From an uncultured Microscilla sp. (GTDB taxonomy: Bacteria > Bacteroidota > Bacteroidia > Cytophagales > Microscillaceae): DNA of 64,000 bases. Location of the stretch: the NCBI RefSeq assembly GCF_947493425.1, contig NZ_CANLRP010000007.1, positions 1 through 64,000 of the forward strand, read 5' to 3'. Below the pieces are notes generated by a model that was not told the DNA's origin, did not search any database, and saw only the letters and a program-made list of their open reading frames with translations. The position numbers and the translations under genes were made by a program. How positions within the stretch are numbered: the stretch's first letter is position 1; the number at the start of each line of letters is the position of its first letter. Positions 1-8,483 of this stretch are shown one piece after another.

Positions 1-34
1 TTAAAAATAAGCCCAAGTGCCTATTTAGGACTTG
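1..34 (-). terminator. Weak terminator-like hairpin after LRR gene
   Basis: On the minus strand an imperfect stem (CAAG and CCT arms against AGG and CTTG at 14-34) is followed by a U-rich stretch, just past the stop codon of the minus-strand LRR gene. The stem is short and interrupted, so this is tentative. Confidence 0.35.
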
Positions 35-42
35 AACAAGTT

Positions 43-972
43 TCATTTTCTGATTCCCATTTGGGCGAAACGTAAGTGGCGAAGCTTAGAAAACTGCAAT
101 AATTTTTCTGGCAACTTACCCAACACATTATTACGCAATTTCAGTTCTTCAAGGTGTCTAAGTTGCAATACCCATGCAGGTATTTCACGCAGGCGGTTAT
201 AAGACAAATCCAGTTGTTTGAGTTGCGTAAAAACGCTCCAGTCAATATGTTGGTTTTCTTCTACCTGAGCAGTTGTAAGCCCCTCAAGGTAAGAGAGCTT
301 TTCAAGCTTTTTGGGTATTCGAGCGTGCCTGTTTCCCAGGTTCAAATAGGTACACTGTGGCATTTGCAGTAACAAATCAATCAAATGATCCAAGTCTATG
401 TCGCCATTGTCTGATACATCCAGTCTTTCAAGTTTTTGTAGCTTTACAAAACTGTCGGGTAGCTGATGAAAGTGGAGACGTCTGATGTGTAACCCAAACC
501 GTTGGGTTGCCTTTGCCATTACCTTGCATACATTGAAAAGCGACAAGTCAAAGTTTTCGCTCAAGTCAATCGTATGAAGGCAAGGTAGTTTTGCCATACT
601 TTCGGGCAAAGTGTTCAACTGGTTGGCATAAACAATCAAAGTTTTTAACTGGGTAATGTGGTGAATAGTTTCGGGCAAGGCTTTCAAACGATTACGTCTG
701 ATATTCAAAAACTCTAACTGGGGCATTTGCATTAGTACTGCTGGAACCTGGTGTAAATTATTGCTGCCTAGCTTGAGGTGTTTGAGCTTGTGAAGTTGGG
801 CAAACGAGGCAGGCAAATCTTTGAGGTTGTTGTAAGCGAGGTTTATTTTTTCTACATTTTTCAACGTACCTATGTTATCTGGCAACGAACGAATACTTTT
901 TTTAGGTAAGCTGAGTGCTATGACATCCTCAGGGTTTTCTAAGGCTTGTTGTAGGTTGTGGTAGGTTTTCAT
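43..972 (-). CDS. Leucine-rich repeat protein
   Basis: The 309-residue protein is almost entirely leucine-rich repeats of the bacterial LPxxIxxLxxLxxLxLxxNxL type, about ten units from residue 20 to the C-terminus, with a less regular stretch around residues 140-190. There is no signal peptide, membrane segment or attached catalytic domain, so it is probably a cytoplasmic protein-interaction scaffold; the partner is unknown. The ATG at 972 opens directly on the short N-terminal cap and no better start exists. It stands alone, diverging from the secreted repeat protein at 1430. Cytophagales genomes carry many such solitary LRR genes. The family assignment is clear from the repeat pattern; the role is not known. 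Confidence 0.85.
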   Translation of the reverse strand: MKTYHNLQQALENPEDVIALSLPKKSIRSLPDNIGTLKNVEKINLAYNNLKDLPASFAQLHKLKHLKLGSNNLHQVPAVLMQMPQLEFLNIRRNRLKALPETIHHITQLKTLIVYANQLNTLPESMAKLPCLHTIDLSENFDLSLFNVCKVMAKATQRFGLHIRRLHFHQLPDSFVKLQKLERLDVSDNGDIDLDHLIDLLLQMPQCTYLNLGNRHARIPKKLEKLSYLEGLTTAQVEENQHIDWSVFTQLKQLDLSYNRLREIPAWVLQLRHLEELKLRNNVLGKLPEKLLQFSKLRHLRFAQMGIRK

Positions 973-1429
973 GGTGTTGGTATAATTAATATACTGCTTA
1001 TCAGTAGCTTGGCTGTCATTTGTGTTATTTTAGTGATTTTTGCAAGGGCGATTTCTCCATTTTTTTTGCCCTTTGCCAGTAATACTTATTACAAGTCAAT
1101 AACAACTCCTTTTACCCAACAATTTAACACTATAAACAATGTTATGAAAAATGATTTGTCTTTATTCTCAAAAGCATTTGACTGATAAATAAGCAAGTGT
1201 ACATACCTGAGCTAATTATCAGTATTTTAAAGTTATCGTAAGTGAAGTATATCGTAAAATGTAAACTGTCAAACACCTTGTCGAGAAATGTCGGCAAGGT
1301 GTTTTTTTGTTTTTTTTAAAAGCCCACGCAACCTTTGTTGTTTAGCCTGCATCATTCATGTAAACGCTATTGATCCATTTTAGGAATCGCTACAATATCA
1401 ATGGCTAAACCCATATAATTTAAAAAGAT
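973..1429. other. Intergenic region between divergent genes
   Basis: This stretch separates the LRR gene (minus) from the secreted repeat protein (plus). It holds the plus-oriented terminator-like hairpin at 1272-1308 and presumably both promoters. A 75-codon plus-strand open frame at 958-1185 has a hydrophobic start but nothing recognisable, and I do not call it a gene. Confidence 0.5.
1272..1308 (+). terminator. Intrinsic terminator without an obvious upstream gene
   Basis: AACACCTTG (1272-1280) pairs perfectly with CAAGGTGTT (1295-1303) and a run of T follows. It is oriented for the plus strand, yet no convincing plus-strand gene lies just upstream. It may end an unrecognised short transcript or be a relic. 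Confidence 0.6.
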
Positions 1430-2650
1430 ATGATGCATTTGTTCAAAAAAGTGTGTGTTTTACTGGTACTACAGTTATTGTGGTTACCTGCCACCCAAGC
1501 CCAAGACCAAGGCTTTATTTATGGAAAGCTCACCACTGTAGACGGTAAAACCTATACCGGGCAAATTCGCTGGGGCAAAGAAGAAGCCTACTGGAGCGAT
1601 ATGTTCAACTCTTCTAAAACGCATAATGATAACCTTGACCACCTGTCACGCAGTGAAATGAAAGCCCTCAGGAGACAATCACGTCAGCGAGATTATGGTT
1701 TCATCAGAGTAGGCAATCACTATAGTTACGAGCATACATTTGCTTGTCGCTTTGGCGATATTCAAACCATTAAAATAACTGGTCGTAATAGGGTAGAGCT
1801 ATTACTGAAAAACAAGATGCGTATCAAGCTTAAGGGAGGCTCTAACGACATAGGGGCTACGGTAAGAGTGATGGATAAAGAGCTGGGTGAACTGGCTATT
1901 AAGTGGAGCCGAATAGACAAAGTAGACTTTATGCCTACGCCAGCCAAACTGAGTGCCAAAATGGGTAATGCTTTGTATGGTACGGTAGAAACCCGTAAAG
2001 GTAAATTTACTGGAATTGTGCAGTGGGACCACGACGAACGTTTAAGCACCGATATACTCAATGGTAAGAGCGAAGATGGACGAATGAAAATACCTTTTAA
2101 AAACATAAAAGCCATCAAAAAACACCGATGGGGTAGTTTGGTTGTGCTTCGTTCAGGGCGTGAAGTGTACCTTACTGGAACCAATGACGTAGAAGATGGC
2201 AACCGAGGTATTATTGTATCACATCACTTGTTTGGTAGGGTAGATATTGACTGGGATGATTTTAAAAAAGTAACCTTTGATTCTAAGGCTCTCTCTGGCA
2301 AAGGTTATAACGACTATAAGGCGCCTGTAATGTTGAAAGGTACCATCACTACCACTGACAAGCGTACCTTAAAAGGAAACATTATTTATGACTTAGACGA
2401 GAAACTGTCAATTGAAATACTGGACGGTAAAATAGATGACTTAAAGCATCAAATCCCTTTTGGTATCATCAAGAGCATTACACCCAAAAATCGTGTTTCT
2501 TCGGAAATAGAACTAAAATCGGGGCAAAAAATGATATTAGGCGAAAGTCAAGACGTTTCTGACCGTCATACAGGCATAATCGTATTGATGGACAAAGAAA
2601 ACAAAGAATATATTCCTTGGGACAAGGTAGCAAAAGTTAATTTTGAGTAA
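1430..2650 (+). CDS. Secreted protein with three internal repeats
   Basis: The 406-residue product begins with a signal peptide (hydrophobic core followed by ATQAQ near residue 24). The mature part consists of three similar beta-rich segments starting near residues 28, 178 and 300. Each has a G-x-(I/V)-x-T-x-D/K-G-K opening, an NGK/DGK-like motif, an IPF-x-x-I-K-x-I core, a L-x-SG-x-x-x-x-L element and a W-D-x-(F/V)-x-K-V-x-F ending. The pattern suggests repeated small beta-barrel or sandwich modules, perhaps periplasmic or surface exposed. I recognise no named family. ATG ATG at 1430-1435 gives two equivalent starts. A strong bidirectional terminator follows at 2665-2709, so it is probably monocistronic. 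Confidence 0.75.
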   Translation: MMHLFKKVCVLLVLQLLWLPATQAQDQGFIYGKLTTVDGKTYTGQIRWGKEEAYWSDMFNSSKTHNDNLDHLSRSEMKALRRQSRQRDYGFIRVGNHYSYEHTFACRFGDIQTIKITGRNRVELLLKNKMRIKLKGGSNDIGATVRVMDKELGELAIKWSRIDKVDFMPTPAKLSAKMGNALYGTVETRKGKFTGIVQWDHDERLSTDILNGKSEDGRMKIPFKNIKAIKKHRWGSLVVLRSGREVYLTGTNDVEDGNRGIIVSHHLFGRVDIDWDDFKKVTFDSKALSGKGYNDYKAPVMLKGTITTTDKRTLKGNIIYDLDEKLSIEILDGKIDDLKHQIPFGIIKSITPKNRVSSEIELKSGQKMILGESQDVSDRHTGIIVLMDKENKEYIPWDKVAKVNFE

Positions 2651-2664
2651 ATAAATATTTATGG

Positions 2665-2709
2665 AAAAAGCCCTCTAAACACAATGAACTTGTGTTTAGA
2701 GGGCTTTTT
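2665..2709. terminator. Strong bidirectional intrinsic terminator
   Basis: A perfect 19-bp stem (2665-2683 against 2691-2709) with a seven-base loop has A and T tracts on its two sides. It lies between the convergent secreted-repeat gene and the barrel/anti-sigma gene and can serve both. Confidence 0.9.
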
Positions 2710-2731
2710 TATGTTAGTCTGCCACCAGCAC

Positions 2732-4054
2732 CTAAAACAGTTGATACTTTACCCCCAGCATTATTCCAGTAGTTTTGAGGCTTACTTTACCTGCCCCTAC
2801 TTTGCCTAAAGGTACTTTTAAGAATGGTTCTGCCTGGATGCTCCATTTTTTGTTCAGGTTTTTTTGCCAACCTACCGATAAGTTCAAAATGCTTAACATG
2901 TGTTTATTTTCATTATTCGTTCTCCAACCATAGTTATACGTTTTATCTTCATAGCTAAAGTCATAACGCTCACTAAGCATCCAATACGACGATAGTCCAC
3001 TGCTGATAAATAAACGGTGTTTGGGTTGGTTATGAAAATAGTAACGTAAATTGATGGGAATCTCTAGCACGTTACAAGTTGCCTCGATGTTTTCTGGTAT
3101 TTTGCCCCATCTCCATTGTCCGTCTTTAGGAGTGTAAGCTTGAGCACTTGCCCCATAAGCCTTCATCGAGTAGTTTACCCCAGTATTTAGGCTTAGGTTT
3201 TTGAGCAGTTCATATTCTACCAATACTCCAGCGTTCCAACGGGTATCAGTCATGGCCATTTTATCTACCATGCTCAAGTCAGGTGCTATTTGTGCAATGA
3301 CACTGAGCCTAGACTTGAACCTTTTCTGGGTAGGTTTTTTAGTCTCTACCTTGGTTTTTTCTGTCGACATAGAAACAGGCAAAACAGCTGTAAGTGGTAG
3401 AGTTGATTTATGTGCTATCACTTGGGTTTTATGAAGTTTACGGTTATTCTTTTGCTCGTTACCAAGAATTATCAAATTTTTATTTTGTTGAGGAGCAGGT
3501 GTATTGACAGTAGTGTTTGTAATAGTTGGTTTTTTGGGTGGATGGTTTTTACTCAAAGGGGTAAATACTTTGCCATAGGTATACCCTTGCTGGGGTAAGT
3601 TAGATGCAGTATTAGATGACACTTTGGGCGACTTTTTGTGCGAGTGTATAGGCTTAGCTTGACTTGTTGCACCAGTTTTTACCTCATCACTTTGTGTCGA
3701 GGCTGTTTTTGTGTTTTTTTTAGGTAGCTTTTGCGTGTCTGTTTCCAATTGTTGAGGAGTGATGACAGCCCCTTGGTTTACGCCATTTTTCTGAGCAATG
3801 TTATGGTCTGTTTTGGCAGGAGCAACTGCTTCTTGTTTAGCGGGTTGCAATACATAATAATTTACAAAAATAATTGCCAACAACACCAACAACAATCCAC
3901 CAAGCCAATACATACCCCTACGCTTGGCATTGCTTCGCTTTATATGCTTACGCATGCTTTGCCAGGCTTCTTGCTTAAATTCATACTGTACATTATCGAC
4001 AGCCGTTTTAAACAATTCGTCCAAATCATTATCGGGCATATCTTGTATATTCAT
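2732..4054 (-). CDS. Anti-sigma-like protein with C-terminal beta-barrel
   Basis: The 440-residue protein has a cytoplasmic helical head (residues 1-47, acidic then basic), one membrane helix (about 49-68), a long Pro/Lys/Thr/Gln-rich linker (70-250) and a C-terminal outer-membrane beta-barrel-like domain (250-440, alternating aromatic strands ending in KYQLF). Its start lies inside the 3' end of the sigma-factor gene (26-nt overlap), so the two are translationally coupled. Known families combine an ECF sigma factor with a membrane regulator; here the regulator appears to span inner membrane, periplasm and outer membrane in one chain. That it is an anti-sigma factor is inferred from position and topology, not from a recognised anti-sigma motif. 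Confidence 0.7.
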   Translation of the reverse strand: MNIQDMPDNDLDELFKTAVDNVQYEFKQEAWQSMRKHIKRSNAKRRGMYWLGGLLLVLLAIIFVNYYVLQPAKQEAVAPAKTDHNIAQKNGVNQGAVITPQQLETDTQKLPKKNTKTASTQSDEVKTGATSQAKPIHSHKKSPKVSSNTASNLPQQGYTYGKVFTPLSKNHPPKKPTITNTTVNTPAPQQNKNLIILGNEQKNNRKLHKTQVIAHKSTLPLTAVLPVSMSTEKTKVETKKPTQKRFKSRLSVIAQIAPDLSMVDKMAMTDTRWNAGVLVEYELLKNLSLNTGVNYSMKAYGASAQAYTPKDGQWRWGKIPENIEATCNVLEIPINLRYYFHNQPKHRLFISSGLSSYWMLSERYDFSYEDKTYNYGWRTNNENKHMLSILNLSVGWQKNLNKKWSIQAEPFLKVPLGKVGAGKVSLKTTGIMLGVKYQLF

Positions 4055-4595
4055 CCTTGTAATTTTCTCTGAGCAACTTTCTTAAGTTGGCTCTGGCTTT
4101 TGATAAATTTGACTTGGACGTACCCACCGAAATTTTGAGCATTTCAGCTATTTCTTCATGAGTATATCCATCAATTACATATAAGTTAAACACTGCGCGG
4201 TAACCAGGCGAAAGGAGTTGAATCAACGCAACCAGCTCTTTGTATTGCAATTGACTATAAGTGTCGTCTACTGCATGTTTGTCTGATGCATGCTCTATTT
4301 CCTGACCTTGTTTATGTTTCAGGTATTTCTTCTGGTTGTTGAGCGCAATATTGATCATAATGCGACGTAGCCACGATTTGAATGGATAAGCAGAATTGTA
4401 TAGTTTTATTTTTTTAAAAATTCTCATAAAACCATCATTCAGCACCTCCATGGCTTCGTCATAGTTGGCGGTATAGCGCATACAAACGCTTAAGGCATAG
4501 GCATAAAAGTGCTTGTACAGTTGTTCCTGTGATTGCACGTTTTTTTTCCTACACCCATCGACCAATTCCTGAATATGTTTTTCTGGTGGGTTCAA
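4029..4595 (-). CDS. ECF-type RNA polymerase sigma factor
   Basis: The 188-residue protein has sigma-70 region 2 (about 20-90, with the acidic DGFMRIFKKI segment and PFKSWLRRIMINIA) and region 4 (about 125-178), including the helix-turn-helix HEEIAEMLKISVGTSKSNLS. It would direct RNA polymerase to a small regulon, probably including its own operon. The reading frame has TTG at 4595 as start, a TGA three codons upstream and no in-frame ATG before region 2, so a TTG start is most likely. The adjacent coupled gene is its presumed membrane regulator. Confidence 0.9.
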   Translation of the reverse strand: MNPPEKHIQELVDGCRKKNVQSQEQLYKHFYAYALSVCMRYTANYDEAMEVLNDGFMRIFKKIKLYNSAYPFKSWLRRIMINIALNNQKKYLKHKQGQEIEHASDKHAVDDTYSQLQYKELVALIQLLSPGYRAVFNLYVIDGYTHEEIAEMLKISVGTSKSNLSKARANLRKLLRENYKDEYTRYAR

Positions 4596-4735
4596 ATTTT
4601 CTCAAGTTTCAAAACCAATACACTAATGGAGGTTGAAATGGTTGGCTGAGGGGTAAAATTTTTTTTAAAAGATATTGAATAGCATAGTACCAACCTCAAC
4701 CCCTAGCAAAAACCGTGATAGTTTGGGTTTTAGCA

Positions 4736-5428
4736 TTAAAAAAACACTTCACAACCAGGCAATACTTTGCGTAATTGTTCAATTGTATCTAAGGGCAAGG
4801 GGTTACGACTGAGGTAAAGCTGGTGGAGATTTGGAAGATGACCAATAGACGAAGGGAGACGAGTAAGTTGGTTTCCTTCCAAACTTAGTTCTTTGAGTTG
4901 ATACAATTGTCCTACTTCTTCGGGCAAAGTCTGAAGTTGATTTACACTTAAGTCTAACTCTTGTAATGCCTGGAGTTTACCAATGCTTTTAGGAAGTAGA
5001 ACAAGCTGGTTATGATGCAACCAAAGTATTTGTAGTTGGGCTAAGTCACCAATTTCGGAAGGCACTCGTTGCAAAGCATTAAAGTTTAACTTCAACTCAT
5101 TCAATTGTGTCAATTGCCCAATTTCGGGGGGGAGTACCTGTATATCAGTATTATACAAAGTAAGCGATTGTAATTTTTGCAAGCGTACGATCTCTGGTGG
5201 TAATACCACTTGATGCCCAAATCTACGCAACGCTGGTTGATTAAAAATTACCAAATGGGCGGCTGTAAGTGGAACAGGCCTAACACCTAAGAAACACTCA
5301 TATAAAGTAGCATAATCTGCCAGGTATTGATCAAAGCCTGAGCGCCCTTTTAATATTTCCAGCCCCACCGCCACCGATTTTTCGTCGGTTGAGTTGAGCA
5401 ATTGTAAAAGTTTGTCAGTGTGCTCCAT
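4736..5428 (-). CDS. Leucine-rich repeat protein
   Basis: Starting at the ATG at 5428 the protein has 230 residues: a non-repeat N-terminal segment (1-60, including LLQLLNSTDE), then about six LRR units from residue 75 with the LPxEIGxLxxLxxLxLxxNxL consensus, and a C-terminal cap ending in GCEVFF. A longer frame reaches 5500 but would run through the intrinsic terminator at 5445-5476, so the shorter start is chosen. There is no signal peptide. The N-terminal segment weakly resembles the start of the orphan paralogues at 35558 and 36251 (leucine-rich, acidic SxDE motif). It is probably an intracellular interaction scaffold; its partner is unknown. Confidence 0.82.
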   Translation of the reverse strand: MEHTDKLLQLLNSTDEKSVAVGLEILKGRSGFDQYLADYATLYECFLGVRPVPLTAAHLVIFNQPALRRFGHQVVLPPEIVRLQKLQSLTLYNTDIQVLPPEIGQLTQLNELKLNFNALQRVPSEIGDLAQLQILWLHHNQLVLLPKSIGKLQALQELDLSVNQLQTLPEEVGQLYQLKELSLEGNQLTRLPSSIGHLPNLHQLYLSRNPLPLDTIEQLRKVLPGCEVFF

Positions 5429-5444
5429 AGTTGGCAATATAAGC

Positions 5445-5476
5445 AAAAAAACGACCCATAAAATGAGCCGTTTTTT
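5445..5476 (-). terminator. Intrinsic terminator after transglutaminase-fold gene
   Basis: AAAAAACG and CGTTTTTT form an 8-bp stem, read on the minus strand downstream of the gene ending at 5530. Its position argues that the next gene starts at 5428. Confidence 0.65.
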
Positions 5477-5529
5477 ACAAAATTTACAATTTATACACAA
5501 AATGAGGCCGTTTAACCAACCTCAAAACC

Positions 5530-6216
5530 TTAAACCCACCCTTCCAAAAATTGAAGATCAAACTTAAAGGGCTTAGCCGTTTCATCTACTATTTTGAATA
5601 AATGCGGGTAATATTTTCTCAACTCACGAATGTACAAGTCGTAAGGCAAATCAGCGAAATCGCCATAATCATGTACATATTTCAAATACTTGTGCTTGCG
5701 TCTGTGATGTTTTTTAAATAGCTTCTCTTCTGGAATGCCAAAATCCAGCGGGGGCAAGTCCAGGTAGTCACAAGCCTCTCGGTTAAAAGCAGGAGAGAGT
5801 TTTACCCAGTGATTGCCCATCCATAGTTCTACATAACTATGAAAAACCAGCATGTCAGACTGTAATACGTTTCCAAGTTGTTCAGCGGTAAGGTTACTAC
5901 GCAAATTGGCAAAACTTACCCGACTTGGTATACCTACTGCCCTTGCTGCTGCTGCTAACAAAGTACTTTTTTCTATGTCGGTACCTACTCCACGTTTTAC
6001 CAAAGCACTGGCTTTGAGTTTGCTTGGGTGTAGGTCTATATGTCCTAAATCAAATTTAAAATCGTCGCGCACCGCATAAAAAAGCTCTACAGCTTTTTCG
6101 GTGTCATATTTCAATCCATTGGTTACCTGATGTGCATAATCAATCACTGCAGGATTATTACTGTCAATAAACTCAGCAGGTGTTAAGTATGCCTCTAATG
6201 CATGATCTGTTCTCAT
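5530..6216 (-). CDS. Transglutaminase-fold protein lacking catalytic residues
   Basis: The 228-residue protein matches the transglutaminase-like core: a helical lead-in with YDTEKAVELFYAVRD, the segment KRGVGTDIEKSTLLAAAARA then GIPSRV (residues 74-100), and FHSYVELWMGNHWVKLSP (125-142). In active members the first segment carries the catalytic Cys where this protein has Asp80, and the final Asp is replaced by Ser141; only the His (126) remains. It is therefore probably not a peptidase or transglutaminase. No signal peptide is visible, so it should act in the cytoplasm. It starts at the ATG at 6216 and stands apart from its neighbours. Fold assignment is by motif; loss of activity is inference from the alignment. 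Confidence 0.75.
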   Translation of the reverse strand: MRTDHALEAYLTPAEFIDSNNPAVIDYAHQVTNGLKYDTEKAVELFYAVRDDFKFDLGHIDLHPSKLKASALVKRGVGTDIEKSTLLAAAARAVGIPSRVSFANLRSNLTAEQLGNVLQSDMLVFHSYVELWMGNHWVKLSPAFNREACDYLDLPPLDFGIPEEKLFKKHHRRKHKYLKYVHDYGDFADLPYDLYIRELRKYYPHLFKIVDETAKPFKFDLQFLEGWV

Positions 6217-6323
6217 TCTCTCTTAAATTTATATATGCCTTACTTTCTGAGGTTAAAAAATGAACCTCACTGGTTGAAGAGAATTTTTTACTTATTATTT
6301 TTCCCCATCAAATGAGGGGTGTG

Positions 6324-7181
6324 TTATGCTTGAATGACTACCTGAGCATTGAGCCACTCTACACTATCAGCCCAAAGCGAGCCCTTAAATTTTTCTCTGA
6401 AAAAACCAAAATGATCAATTCGATTGACACCTAAATCCTGAGGAGCCAGGTGACGATGCGTAATATCAGCTTTTTCGTAGCGATTGAGCAATGCTTTTAC
6501 TGCCTTGATTGGGGCGTATCCATCATCGGTAAAACTCCACGAAAGCAAGGGTACTTCCAGTTCGCCATGTTGCTTGGGTACTTCAAAATCATACCCAAAC
6601 AAGTAGTCAGGATGGCTTCCCCATTGACTCCACTCCATTGCCACTCCCTTGGGCAGGTTTTCAAACAACCCTAGTTTTTTTGCTGGAAAATAACCAAACA
6701 GCCTAGCCAAAGAGGGAAGCATATACTTCCAAAAAAACTTAAGTTTAGCCCTGCCTTTGTCCCAGTAAGTCCAGTTGCCCACTTGCGAAGCTACCAGCAT
6801 AACTGCCTGTACCTTTTGGCAAGAAGGAGCCAACCCTAAGGCTTGCCCACCTACGCTGTGTCCTATAGCTGTGAGCGGCAAATTGGGGTGTTGCATGGTG
6901 GCGTACTCTATCATTGTATTCACATCTACAATGCCCCACTGGTGAATACTTGCCTCAAAACCTCGCAATGATTTTGGGCTTGACCCACCAATACCGCGAT
7001 AATCATAGCTGTATACTTGAAACCCTTCATTTGCCAAAAATGCAGCAAACTTATTATAATATTGCCTGAGTACTCCCATTGCGGAGTTAATCAGCACCAC
7101 CGCTTTAGGAGCGCCTGCCGGGTTAAACGATGTAACCGCAAGTGGGTGACCATCAGGGGTGGTTATTTTTAATTCTTGCAT
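6324..7181 (-). CDS. Alpha/beta hydrolase
   Basis: The 285-residue protein shows the hydrolase nucleophile elbow AIGHSVGGQ (Ser109), an acid in SFTDDGYAP and a C-terminal His in RIDHFGFF (about His257), giving a complete Ser-Asp-His triad. The opening KITTPDGHPLAVTSF and the YDYRGIGGSS oxyanion-side motif are typical of serine-aminopeptidase-like lipases and esterases. The substrate cannot be told. There is no signal peptide. It follows the DinB/DUF1569-like gene by 36 nt on the same strand, and the four genes down to TetR may be a regulated unit. Confidence 0.85.
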   Translation of the reverse strand: MQELKITTPDGHPLAVTSFNPAGAPKAVVLINSAMGVLRQYYNKFAAFLANEGFQVYSYDYRGIGGSSPKSLRGFEASIHQWGIVDVNTMIEYATMQHPNLPLTAIGHSVGGQALGLAPSCQKVQAVMLVASQVGNWTYWDKGRAKLKFFWKYMLPSLARLFGYFPAKKLGLFENLPKGVAMEWSQWGSHPDYLFGYDFEVPKQHGELEVPLLSWSFTDDGYAPIKAVKALLNRYEKADITHRHLAPQDLGVNRIDHFGFFREKFKGSLWADSVEWLNAQVVIQA

Positions 7182-7217
7182 CAGTGTTGTGTGTGAATGA
7201 ATATTGTTAGTTTTATT

Positions 7218-7676
7218 TTACATCAAGTCAAATTGTTTCAAATGATGACGGTAGTGTTTGTGATGCAATTGTTGTAATTCTTCAAAAGACAGCGCCCCCA
7301 TAGTCGGGTTATAAGGTTGTAAGTCAGGGTTTTGTGAAAAAGCCTGATAGAACCGATTTATAGCCTCAACTGCTGCTTCACGGGCTTCGTCAAAAGTAGT
7401 ATAGTGCAGGTCTTCCAGTTTACCTGTCTTTGCATCATTCTTTTTAAACTCCCCTTCATTTACAAAAGCCTTAAATTTGAGTTGCCCTTCGGTAGGTTCA
7501 GCAGGTGGAGTGCCGTATTGTTTGACGCTTGCTTTAGTGATTTTAGCCAGGTGTTCGAGCATGTGTTGGGCAGTCATCATACCCCACTGAGGAGTTGCAT
7601 CCGCTTTAAGTTTTTGGAGTATGTTGGGTACTTGGGTAGTCAAAAATTCCCGGTGACTGACAGTTGTGTTCATCAT
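7218..7676 (-). CDS. DinB/DUF1569-like protein
   Basis: The 152-residue soluble protein contains PQWGMMTAQHMLEHLAKI (about residues 29-46). This pattern of W-G-x-M-(T/N)-x-x-x-M-L-E-H-L is typical of DUF1569/DinB-like four-helix proteins, where the His helps bind a metal or substrate. The rest is helical and ends in a Glu/Leu/His-rich tail. Function in this family is not settled; some members act with thiol or CoA chemistry. It sits between the hydrolase and the DUF4442 gene on the minus strand. ATG ATG at 7671-7676 gives two equivalent starts. Confidence 0.65.
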   Translation of the reverse strand: MMNTTVSHREFLTTQVPNILQKLKADATPQWGMMTAQHMLEHLAKITKASVKQYGTPPAEPTEGQLKFKAFVNEGEFKKNDAKTGKLEDLHYTTFDEAREAAVEAINRFYQAFSQNPDLQPYNPTMGALSFEELQQLHHKHYRHHLKQFDLM

Positions 7677-7748
7677 AGTATATTGTGTTTTGTTGATTGA
7701 TTCTGATAATTATCTATTCATTCAGGCGTAAGCACAGCTTATCGCTAA

Positions 7749-8267
7749 TTATTTAGCTGTTTCCATCACAGGTTTTTTCTTATTTTTAGGAATCCATGCC
7801 CACAACATCTCACATTCTACAGGTGCCACCCCTGCCTCATCGGTTACCACCACTTTTACCAACACCTCTCCTTTGTCTTCGCTGTGCAGCAATTGGATTT
7901 GTTCGGGGGTAAGCGTTGCAATTGCTTTCATCGCCCCTTGCGATCGTTTTACATAATTTACCTTCATTGTTTTCATCAAAGGCAGTTTATCATCCGGCAG
8001 GTTCATGCCTACCATCATTCCTGTAGCAGTTTCGGCAAGTAGTGCAGTGGCTGCGGCATGTATTTGTTTGATATGATTGCGAACTTTCTTGCGGTTCTTG
8101 AGCGTAATTATTACCTCCTCAGTGCTCATTTTTTCAAACCTGATTCCAGCCGTTCCTACAAATGGCACGGTGCGTCCTATAGTCCAGGAAAGCAAAGGTT
8201 TGTACCAGGATTTAGGGTAGCTTTCCAGCTTTTTTACTGCGCGTTGTAATCTATTAGGCTTTGTCAT
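7749..8267 (-). CDS. DUF4442 hot-dog-fold thioesterase-like protein
   Basis: The 172-residue protein resembles DUF4442 hot-dog proteins: a basic N-terminus, then the long helix RNHIKQIHAAATALLAETAT (residues 83-102), which in hot-dog thioesterases is the central helix, followed by beta strands with MKVNYVKRSQG. Proteins of this type often act on acyl-CoA or acyl-ACP, but here neither substrate nor activity is shown. A degenerate TetR-type palindrome lies at 8274-8292, within 25 nt of the start codon, and a better one at 8381-8400, so repression by the TetR product of the next gene is likely. Confidence 0.7.
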   Translation of the reverse strand: MTKPNRLQRAVKKLESYPKSWYKPLLSWTIGRTVPFVGTAGIRFEKMSTEEVIITLKNRKKVRNHIKQIHAAATALLAETATGMMVGMNLPDDKLPLMKTMKVNYVKRSQGAMKAIATLTPEQIQLLHSEDKGEVLVKVVVTDEAGVAPVECEMLWAWIPKNKKKPVMETAK

Positions 8268-8273
8268 ATCAGT

Positions 8274-8292
8274 TTATTGAATAGTCATTAAA
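8274..8292. promoter_or_regulatory. Degenerate TetR-type operator
   Basis: TTATTGAATAGTCATTAAA keeps the left arm and the central GTCATT of the palindromes at 8381 and 9091 but has a decayed right arm. It abuts the start of the DUF4442 gene, where binding would block transcription or initiation. Confidence 0.5.
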
Positions 8293-8380
8293 AAATATAT
8301 AAACTTTATTGTTCTTACTTGGTGCTTTATTTCAGGTTTTTCAACAATTTTACGCTTATAAGTGTATTTTGTAAATAAAT

Positions 8381-8400
8381 TTATTGAACAGTCATTCAAT
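8381..8400. promoter_or_regulatory. TetR-type operator upstream of DUF4442 gene
   Basis: TTATTGAACAGTCATTCAAT has inverted arms ATTGAA and TTCAAT around a GT-rich centre, matching the operator in front of the tetR gene. It lies about 115 nt upstream of the DUF4442 start, within its probable promoter. Confidence 0.65.
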
Positions 8401-8483
8401 TTTTAATGCAAAAAATAATTGCCAAATTGCTATTTATCTTCAAGTTCTAAAGAACAACTTAACAATCAGGGCTTACTTATAGG

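Noticed and set aside
958-1185. Small plus-strand membrane-like ORF
   Set aside because: It starts inside the opposite-strand LRR gene, has no ribosome signal or homology cue, and its hydrophobic run follows from AT-rich sequence.
4736-5500. Longer start for the second LRR protein, giving a membrane-like leader
   Set aside because: The extension crosses an intrinsic terminator and its hydrophobic residues come from that sequence; the ATG at 5428 is better.
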